This document shows, piece by piece, positions 23,124 through 28,750 of a DNA stretch of 28,750 bases. The translations under genes and the position numbers were made by a program. This stretch comes from CAZSMK01 sp964608095 (lineage in GTDB: Bacteria > Sumerlaeota > Sumerlaeia > MWCT01 > JAGHBZ01): the NCBI GenBank assembly GCA_964608095.1, contig CAZSMK010000124.1, forward strand, positions 1 to 28,750, given 5' to 3'. Position 1 is the first letter of the stretch, and every line of letters starts with the position of its first letter. The notes beneath the pieces were generated by a model. That model searched no databases. It worked only from the letters and a program-made list of their open reading frames with translations, and was not told where the DNA came from.

Positions 23124-25149
23124 CACGAGGGGAGTAGCGGCGTTTTTCTGTGATTGGCGATACGCAGGAGCTTTACTTCTTCTCATCGTTATCCTGACCT
23201 ATGCAAATACACTCCGAAACGAGTTCACGTACGATGATATTCCTTATATCAAGGAAAATGTAAATATAAGGACGCTCAAAAATCTTCCCAAAATCTTTTC
23301 CGAACCCTATCCGCCGCACATGCCCGAGCTCGGTTTATACCGTCCCATCGTCGAGCTCAGCTACATGATCGACTACACGCTGGGTGTGCGCCACAGCGAG
23401 TTCGAGTCGCTCGGTTTTTCCGTTGAAATAGATGAACTACCTTTTCATCTTACCAATATATTGATCCATTTTCTCGTGACAGGTCTTGTCTATGTCATTG
23501 TACGCAAACTCTTTCCCGCCACCACTGCATTGCCGCTTTTATCAGCAGCGGTTTTTGCAGTTCATCCGGTTCATGTCGAGGTGGTTGCATCGGTGGTGGG
23601 AAGAGCCGAGAGCCTCGCTACTCTTTTCTATCTCCTCTCTTTCTACTTTGTGGTTATATCGCCTGTTGATGCACCGTATTTCTCAGGGAAGAGAATTGCG
23701 TCATACTTTTTGTTTCTTCTTGCGTTGCTATCGAAAGAGATGGCTATTACGCTCCCGGTCTTACTGGTGGTGTATCTTCTTCTTTTCCGCCGTGAAGAGC
23801 TCACCAGAGAAAAATCATCACATTCGTCGTTCATATATATTATCTTGTTCCTTCTTCCTTATGCGATGATATTTATCGCCTACTTGACCGCACGGGTGAA
23901 CGTAGTCAAGGCTGTCGGCATTGCTCGATCGTCCACTTACTTAGGGCAACATGAAGATTTGAATCCCGCCGCTTCGATGCTGGTGGTATTTTTGGGCTAT
24001 GTGAAACTCATGATTTTACCTGATGTGCTCCACATTGATTATAATTTCCCTCTACCCATTATTGACCGAGTCCGAATTCCCGCACCGACGAGTATTTTAT
24101 CGCCCATGCCGCTTGTGGGACTCTTTCTCCTGATCGTCTCTATTGCAAGCGGCGTGTTGCTATTCGTGAAAGGACGCAAAATCGCCTTTCCTATTCTCTG
24201 GTTTCTCATTACCCTCTTTCCGGTCTCGAACATTATCCCGTTCGGCGATATCATGGCCGAACGATTCCTTTACCTGCCTTCAATCGGTTTCTGTATCCTC
24301 ACCGGGTGGGTTTTTTCGTACTTCATGAAATTTATAAATGTTCCAGCGGGGAAGTTGCGCCCCGCAAAGATACTCTCTTCAAAGAGCATCGCCGCTCTCG
24401 TAATCTTCTGCATAATCACTGGGGCTATGATGTATCGCTCGATTCGGCGGAACTTCGAGTGGCGAAACAGCATTACACTCTGGAAATCCGTGGAACGAAT
24501 CGATCCGGACAATGACAGCCTCTACTATGCGATCGCTCATGCATATCAGGAACTAAGAAAATATTATCTCGAATACGGGAACGTGTACAGGCAGGTGGGA
24601 AGAACCCGTCGTGCACGTGAGTATCTCGACCTGGCAGAGAAATATGAAAATCTGAGTATACAATATTATTACAAGTCAATAGAGGAGAACCCAAAACATT
24701 ACGAGTCGTATCACAACCTTGCCTTGATCTTGATGGACGCAAAAAATCCCGATTTGGAAGAAGCGGCACGATTGTTGAAATTTCTCGTGGACAGCGCGCT
24801 CCCTGACAATTGGAAGCATGTTCATCTATTTAACTATGCCCTTGCGACGGTCTATATCCGAACGAACCAGTGGGAAAAGGCGATTGTATATCTGAAACGC
24901 GCAGTGCGATTCAACGAGCATGAAATGGATTACTTCAATAATCTCGGTGCGGCGTATGCATCGCTTGGCAAATATGATAACGCTGAAAAATATTGGCGAT
25001 ACGTCCTGGCAAAAGAGCCCTTTAACGAAGGAGCGGAAAAGAATCTAAAGAAGCTGCTGGCGATGAAACGCCAGGGCGACACTGCGTTGAAACCATCTGA
25101 ACAAAAGTTCGAATTCTCCACACAAACCGAGCCTGTGAGCAAAAAATAG
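23092..25149 (+). CDS. TMTC-like GT-C glycosyltransferase with C-terminal TPRs
   Basis: The 685-residue protein starts at an ATG inside the end of the ligase-like gene (32-base overlap), so the two are translationally linked. After the first helix (about 24-40), NEFTYDDIPYIKENVNIR (43-60) carries the DD pair of the first GT-C loop and GLYRPIVELSYMIDY (81-95) follows. HLTNILIHFLVTGLVY, then AVHPVHVEVVASVVGRAESLA and ALLSKEMAITLPVLL, closely match the pattern of the eukaryotic TMTC proteins, which transfer mannose from dolichyl-phosphate-mannose to cadherin domains. Membrane helices run to about residue 460; from about 475 to 665 there are four or five TPRs (ENPKHYESYHNLALILMDA and AAYASLGKYDNAEKYWRYVL). 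The C-terminus is polar. It probably glycosylates exported proteins or glycans with a polyprenyl-phosphate sugar made by the nearby GT2; this is inferred. It ends five bases from the convergent peroxiredoxin gene. Confidence 0.85.
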   Translation: MSNQHPKNRHNTRGVAAFFCDWRYAGALLLLIVILTYANTLRNEFTYDDIPYIKENVNIRTLKNLPKIFSEPYPPHMPELGLYRPIVELSYMIDYTLGVRHSEFESLGFSVEIDELPFHLTNILIHFLVTGLVYVIVRKLFPATTALPLLSAAVFAVHPVHVEVVASVVGRAESLATLFYLLSFYFVVISPVDAPYFSGKRIASYFLFLLALLSKEMAITLPVLLVVYLLLFRREELTREKSSHSSFIYIILFLLPYAMIFIAYLTARVNVVKAVGIARSSTYLGQHEDLNPAASMLVVFLGYVKLMILPDVLHIDYNFPLPIIDRVRIPAPTSILSPMPLVGLFLLIVSIASGVLLFVKGRKIAFPILWFLITLFPVSNIIPFGDIMAERFLYLPSIGFCILTGWVFSYFMKFINVPAGKLRPAKILSSKSIAALVIFCIITGAMMYRSIRRNFEWRNSITLWKSVERIDPDNDSLYYAIAHAYQELRKYYLEYGNVYRQVGRTRRAREYLDLAEKYENLSIQYYYKSIEENPKHYESYHNLALILMDAKNPDLEEAARLLKFLVDSALPDNWKHVHLFNYALATVYIRTNQWEKAIVYLKRAVRFNEHEMDYFNNLGAAYASLGKYDNAEKYWRYVLAKEPFNEGAEKNLKKLLAMKRQGDTALKPSEQKFEFSTQTEPVSKK

Positions 25150-25154
25150 GCGTT

Positions 25155-25625
25155 CTATCTTGACTTGAGGAAATCGATGATTTCGTTCATATCCGGTACT
25201 TCGGGAATATCGTATATCTTCATGAATATAATGGTGCCTTCCTCGTCGATAATAATATGAGCGCGTTCGGAAAACCCTTCTTGTTCACGAAATACGCCGA
25301 AAAGTTTTGCGACTTCGCCATGCGCCCAGAAATCGGAAAGCAGCAGGGTGTCTTTAACTTCGATATCGCGCGCCCAGCTGTGTTTCGAGGGTATCGGGTC
25401 CACGCTTATCCCCACCGCAACCGTATTGAGCTGCTCGAGCTCCTCCTTCTTATCTTCCAAAGATTTCATGTGTTTTGCACAGACAGGCGTAAATGCAAGG
25501 GGGTGAAACGCCAGAAGTACCTTCTTTCCCCTGAGGTCGGATAAACGAAATTCCTTATTGTGATGATCTTTCAAGGTAAAATCAGGTGCCTTGTCTCCTA
25601 CCTGTAATCTTTTTTGTTCAGCCAT
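25155..25625 (-). CDS. One-Cys peroxiredoxin (AhpC/TSA family, AhpE-like)
   Basis: A 156-residue cytoplasmic thiol peroxidase that reduces hydrogen peroxide or organic peroxides. The active-site motif PLAFTPVC (42-49) gives Pro42, Thr46 and peroxidatic Cys49, and Arg121 in SERAHIIID is the supporting arginine. Cys49 is the only cysteine in the protein, so it works as a one-Cys enzyme and needs an outside thiol for recycling. Length and the start KRLQVGDKAPDFTLKDHHN resemble AhpE/BCP types. AAGGAGG lies eight bases before the ATG. It is the last gene of a minus-strand operon, two bases after korB, which suggests protection of the oxygen-labile KorAB against peroxide. Confidence 0.92.
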   Translation of the reverse strand: MAEQKRLQVGDKAPDFTLKDHHNKEFRLSDLRGKKVLLAFHPLAFTPVCAKHMKSLEDKKEELEQLNTVAVGISVDPIPSKHSWARDIEVKDTLLLSDFWAHGEVAKLFGVFREQEGFSERAHIIIDEEGTIIFMKIYDIPEVPDMNEIIDFLKSR

Positions 25626-25627
25626 TT

Positions 25628-26479
25628 TTAAAACCTCCTTTTCGAATCGATGAGTTTTTCGAGTTGCTCGAAATCAACCTCGTGGCGATATAAGGGCTGC
25701 TCTATTTCGAGCTGCTCCTCAAACGTAGGTTTTTCGTGCATGTAAAAAATCCCCATGGGTAACTTCTCCTCTTCCGATGCTCGCTTGAATGCAGCGTCTC
25801 TGTCCTTCGGGTCATAGTCGTCCTCGAGATAATAGGTGTGCTCCTTGAACCATTTGTAGGTATTCACCTTGTTGAATGAAACGCACGTCTGGAACACATC
25901 GACCAATGCAAACCCTTTATGTGTGAGTGCCTTTTTTATTATTTCTTTCATACCATCGGGGTCCGTTACAGATGCGCGCGCAACAAAAGAAGCGTCGAGC
26001 GCTATGGCAACGGTCAGGGGATTAAAGGGATAGGATATAACGCCCTCGACCTGGACAGGAGTTTTGAATCCCGGTTGACTGGTCGGCGATGCCTGCCCTT
26101 TGGTCAAGCCGTACACCATGTTATTATGCACGATAACAGTAATATCCGTGTTTCTGCGAATCGCGCTCATGAAATGATTGCCGCCTTCGCCGTACATGCA
26201 GCCGTCGCCGCTCTCTGCAATCACGGTGAGCTCGGGGTTGGCGACCTTGATCGCGGTTGCCGCGGGAAGCGACCGCCCATGCAGACCGTTAAAAAAGTTG
26301 GTGTTGAAATATTGCGGCGCTTTTGCCGCCTGACCTATGCCCGACACCACCACGAGGTTATGCGGGTCTATATCGAGCTCCGCCAGCGCCGCTTTCAATA
26401 TCTTGAGTATGGCAAAGTTCCCGCATCCCGGGCACCAGGCTATATCCATCTTGCCCGGCTCATATACTGAAGTCTCCAT
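25628..26479 (-). CDS. korB: 2-oxoacid:ferredoxin oxidoreductase beta subunit
   Basis: The 283-residue beta subunit carries the thiamine diphosphate site: GDGCMYGEGGNHFMSAIRRN (91-110) ending in Asn119-Asn120 of VIVHNNMVYGLTKGQ. CPGCGN (16-21) and a further Cys near the ThDP loop match family cysteines used for the iron-sulfur cluster. GIGQAAKAPQYFNTNFFNGLHGRSLP is the family motif after it. The enzyme oxidatively decarboxylates a 2-oxoacid with coenzyme A and reduces ferredoxin, or runs in reverse. The pairing with a fused gamma-alpha subunit is typical of 2-oxoglutarate or related oxidoreductases, but the substrate is not fixed by the sequence. The ATG has GGAGG upstream; 17 bases separate it from korA and two from the peroxiredoxin gene. 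No ferredoxin-like delta gene is present. Confidence 0.93.
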   Translation of the reverse strand: METSVYEPGKMDIAWCPGCGNFAILKILKAALAELDIDPHNLVVVSGIGQAAKAPQYFNTNFFNGLHGRSLPAATAIKVANPELTVIAESGDGCMYGEGGNHFMSAIRRNTDITVIVHNNMVYGLTKGQASPTSQPGFKTPVQVEGVISYPFNPLTVAIALDASFVARASVTDPDGMKEIIKKALTHKGFALVDVFQTCVSFNKVNTYKWFKEHTYYLEDDYDPKDRDAAFKRASEEEKLPMGIFYMHEKPTFEEQLEIEQPLYRHEVDFEQLEKLIDSKRRF

Positions 26480-26496
26480 TAGTCCTTCGCCTCCTT

Positions 26497-28203
26497 TTAA
26501 ATGTGTGCCTTGATTGCCTTTTGTACCTCTTCTACCGAAAAAGGCATGCCGTTGTATTTTAATATCTTCTTCTTGATATCAAACCCTGTGGACAGTTTTA
26601 TCAATTTACCGAACTGTGAGGTGGCGTTGTTTTCGATGACGATGACGTTCTTTGCCTTGTTGAGATATGAGGCGGTATCCGGATGAAGCGGGTAGACCTG
26701 TTTGTAATGAAGAAACGCCACGTCGGCGTGGTCGATCTTTCCCAACGCCTCCTTAACTTCATTATACGTCGAGCCCCACCCCACGATAAGCGTTTTGAAG
26801 TCCCGACTACCGACCAGTTCGGGCGGAACGATTTCAGCCTTCATCCCTTCGAGTTTTTTCAGCCGTTTCTGAACCATTTTTGTACGCACTCCGAAGTCTT
26901 CCGTTATCTTCCCTTTTTCACCGTGCTCGTCGCTATCCACGCAGACAAACCCTTTACCGTATGCGGGTATCCCGCGCGGGCTTATACCGTTCTCCGTAAA
27001 TCGATAACGCACATAATCTTGTTCCGTCTTTATAATGTGCGATTCGTTCTTGAGACCTTTTAATTCCAAACCCGCTATGTTATAGTAGCTGTCCACAAGA
27101 TGCTGGTCTGTGAGCACGAAGACGGGCGACTGAAATTTGTCAGCAAGGTTGAACGCCTTTTGAGTAAGATAAAACGCTTCTTCGTTGGTGCCGGGTGTAA
27201 GGATGATACGGGGGAATTCGCCGTGACCGGCATAAAGGGCAAGCTCGAGGTCGCTCTGCTCGGTACGTGTGGGTAATCCTGTGGCGGGTCCCGGGCGTTG
27301 CGCAATATGAATGACGATGGGCGTCTCCAGGCTTCCGGCAAGGCTCAGCCCCTCTTCCATAAGCGCAAAACCGCCGCCGGATGTGGTTGCCAAACCGCGT
27401 GCGCCCGCATACCAGGCGCCGATTGCCATATTTATGCCCGCAATCTCGTCTTCCACCTGTTCAACTATGATCCCGAATTCGCGGGCATGTTGGGCAAGGA
27501 ATACCGCGACACCCGTTGAAGGCGACATGGGATAAAAAGATACAAAGTTGCACCCGCCTGCAATGGCGCCCATTGCTACGGCTTCAATTCCGCTAAGGAG
27601 CATGTCGCCCTTTATGTCTTTGTTCCGGTCGATAGCGATCTTCACCTTGCCGCTCTTCCTCAGCTCTTCGCCTATCTTGATACCCTCTTTACCTGCTTTG
27701 ATGTTTGCCTTGATTATGCTTTCCTCCTTTTTCCCGAACCGCTCTTTCAGAAAGGTTTCGAGAATCTCGGGTTCAACATCCAACAAACCGTTGATAACGC
27801 CGGCAGCGACGATGTTCGAGTAAAGGGTGCTGCCGATATCTTTGGCGATTTGGGTAAATCTGACGTCATGGACGTGCTCGAGGCGCTCCTCCAGTCCGCG
27901 TATGTTTTCCTTCTCGCCTATCACTATAGTTTCGGGCGCGATGCGGTCTGCCTGCCTTGATGCAGACCCTTTGTTCAAAGTGATGAGGATATCGATACGA
28001 TCGACAAATGCATTAACGCGGTTTGATGAAACTCGTAGTTCAGTCGAATTTGCGCCGCCTCGGACGCGCGACATATATTCTTTGGTCGCATACACGTTAT
28101 ATCCTGCGAATTTCAGGGTTCGTGTCAGGGCTAGCTCGACCGTCTGGATTCCTTGACCCGCCTCGCCACACAAAACGATGGAAATTTCTCCGTTCTTGTT
28201 CAT
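26497..28203 (-). CDS. korA: 2-oxoacid:acceptor oxidoreductase alpha subunit (fused gamma-alpha)
   Basis: The 568-residue protein joins the gamma domain (about 1-185: VLCGEAGQGIQTVELALTRT at 10-29 and YMSRVRGGANSTELRVS) to the alpha domain (about 200-570). The alpha part has FYPMSPSTGVAVFL (223-236), a Glu-rich segment QVEDEIAGINMAIGAWYAGARG that contacts the cofactor, and TTSGGGFALMEEGLSLAG (273-290). With KorB it forms the alpha-beta oxidoreductase. AAGGAGT is just before the ATG. It leads the operon korA-korB-peroxiredoxin. The 5' leader on this strand holds a 7-bp inverted repeat (GCCTTCT/AGAAGGC, 28246-28278). The name korA reflects subunit layout; 2-oxoglutarate is likely but not proven. 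Confidence 0.93.
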   Translation of the reverse strand: MNKNGEISIVLCGEAGQGIQTVELALTRTLKFAGYNVYATKEYMSRVRGGANSTELRVSSNRVNAFVDRIDILITLNKGSASRQADRIAPETIVIGEKENIRGLEERLEHVHDVRFTQIAKDIGSTLYSNIVAAGVINGLLDVEPEILETFLKERFGKKEESIIKANIKAGKEGIKIGEELRKSGKVKIAIDRNKDIKGDMLLSGIEAVAMGAIAGGCNFVSFYPMSPSTGVAVFLAQHAREFGIIVEQVEDEIAGINMAIGAWYAGARGLATTSGGGFALMEEGLSLAGSLETPIVIHIAQRPGPATGLPTRTEQSDLELALYAGHGEFPRIILTPGTNEEAFYLTQKAFNLADKFQSPVFVLTDQHLVDSYYNIAGLELKGLKNESHIIKTEQDYVRYRFTENGISPRGIPAYGKGFVCVDSDEHGEKGKITEDFGVRTKMVQKRLKKLEGMKAEIVPPELVGSRDFKTLIVGWGSTYNEVKEALGKIDHADVAFLHYKQVYPLHPDTASYLNKAKNVIVIENNATSQFGKLIKLSTGFDIKKKILKYNGMPFSVEEVQKAIKAHI

Positions 28204-28386
28204 TACTCCTTCTCGACCTCCTCGCGTTTTATTTATGTACAGTTAGCCTTCTACTTAAAAATAGAATAAGAAGAAGGCATTTATCAAGTCCTTTTTGAAT
28301 ATATCGGTTATATTTGTGATTAATTGAATCCTGAGATTGCCGTGCTGGGTGGAACATTCGCCGTGTCCGCCACAGGCGCATCTTCG

Positions 28387-28419
28387 AGCGGGTCGAAGAT
28401 CCGCCGTGGCGGATGTGTA
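28387..28419. repeat. GCCGTGG palindromic repeat, copy 3
   Basis: ATCCGCC, GT, GGCGGAT (28399-28414) is a perfect 7-bp palindrome. Its left part (28387-28409) matches 9675-9697 at 22 of 23 positions and 28394-28419 matches 9471-9496 at 25 of 26. Just before it, CTTCGA/TCGAAG (28382-28398) forms another small stem. Confidence 0.7.
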
Positions 28420-28523
28420 ATCCTTGCGTTGAGGTGCGTATAAAGAAAATTTCTCTTATAACCACGGATTTTCACTTATCTCCACTAATCTCTTTACAAC
28501 TTAAAATCCCTTTTTTCTTTACC

Positions 28524-28550
28524 CGCGAATTACGCGGATTACACGAATAA
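28524..28550. repeat. Tandem degenerate 9-mers
   Basis: CGCGAATTA, CGCGGATTA and CACGAATAA follow each other without gap. A looser series CCACGGATT..CACTTATCT.CCACTAATCT precedes at 28462-28491. Confidence 0.5.
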
Positions 28551-28576
28551 AAAATTTTATCATAATTTTTTTCAAC

Positions 28577-28587
28577 CGCACTCGTAC
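28577..28587 (+). repeat. Shared 11-mer CGCACTCGTAC
   Basis: Identical to 9807-9817 and to the reverse complement of 9597-9607; each copy sits in C/G-rich CG-GTA-type simple sequence of a gene-free spacer. Confidence 0.5.
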
Positions 28588-28750
28588 TCGCCGTCGCATC
28601 GTGATCGTGTGCGCGCACTCGGTTGGTTTTTTTCGGAGTAGTGTCGTTCGGCTCAAACGACCCCCGGCGGGAGGGCATCAACAATAATCAAAAACCAGAA
28701 TTTTCGGCTTGATCTTCTTAACTAAACCGTGATTTAAATGGTTGTTATCA

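Larger units (their letters stand above)
28204..28750. repeat. Repeat-rich spacer at the right edge
   Basis: After the korA leader I see no gene in these 547 bases. They hold a GCCGTGG palindrome cluster (28336-28419), degenerate 9-10-base periodic repeats of the CCACGGATT/CGCGAATTA type (28462-28550) and the shared 11-mer CGCACTCGTAC (28577-28587). The frames that remain open on either strand are low complexity. An open frame at 28472-28684 on the minus strand has no support beyond length. Confidence 0.6.

Noticed and set aside
28472..28684. 70-residue minus-strand frame
   Set aside because: It is in repeat-rich sequence and has no start signal or family resemblance.

Overview
The window is a compact bacterial chromosome segment. 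About 17 confident protein genes lie on both strands, and there is no rRNA, no tRNA I could find, no CRISPR array and no recognisable transposase or phage gene. Bacterial origin follows from Shine-Dalgarno sites (AGGAGG-type before the KamA-like, nitrilase, peroxiredoxin and KorB/KorA genes), gatB, an O-antigen-ligase-type protein and signal peptides. The oxygen-sensitive 2-oxoacid:ferredoxin oxidoreductase and a radical-SAM aminomutase suggest an anaerobe, and the glycan genes suggest a diderm envelope. The mix of TPR/GT-C membrane proteins, a beta-helix secreted protein and palindromic spacer repeats looks like an uncultivated candidate-phylum bacterium (Omnitrophota-like is only a guess).

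Layout. 1-138 (-): start of a secreted protein cut by the window edge. 204-1238 (+): diguanylate cyclase with a degenerate receiver, whose end overlaps the convergent KamA-like radical SAM gene (1210-2349, -). 2947-8236 (+): a GT-C membrane protein, a TPR protein and a methyltransferase with a coiled-coil tail. 8510-9379 (+): an orphan nitrilase-family amidohydrolase. 9380-10242: a gene-free spacer packed with palindromes and inverted repeats. 10243-11367 (+): a zinc-ribbon, multi-TM protein with a signal-peptidase-I fold that lacks the catalytic Ser and Lys. 11407-13173 (-): alpha-glucan phosphorylase. 13431-14105 (+): unknown membrane protein. 14626-16944 (+): secreted beta-helix protein. 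17001-20784 (+): phosphoglucomutase, a small coiled-coil membrane protein and gatB. 20924-25149 (+): a glycan cassette of DPM1-like GT2, O-antigen-ligase/polymerase-like protein and TMTC-like GT-C/TPR protein. 25155-28203 (-): a korA-korB-peroxiredoxin operon. 28204-28750: a second repeat-rich spacer sharing repeats with the first.

How they fit together. Alpha-glucan phosphorylase makes glucose-1-phosphate from storage glucan and the phosphoglucomutase converts it to glucose-6-phosphate. KorAB links 2-oxoacid oxidation to ferredoxin, and the one-Cys peroxiredoxin behind it plausibly protects it. The most interesting functional unit is the 20.9-25.1 kb cassette: a soluble dolichyl-phosphate-mannose-synthase-like GT2 beside a bacterial relative of the eukaryotic TMTC O-mannosyltransferases would be a minimal lipid-linked-sugar protein glycosylation pathway. 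This is inference from family resemblance. The other points worth attention are the pseudo-signal peptidase, a chain of two mini-ORFs feeding the ligase-like gene, and the palindromic repeat families shared by the two spacers. I saw no defence system or obvious mobile element.
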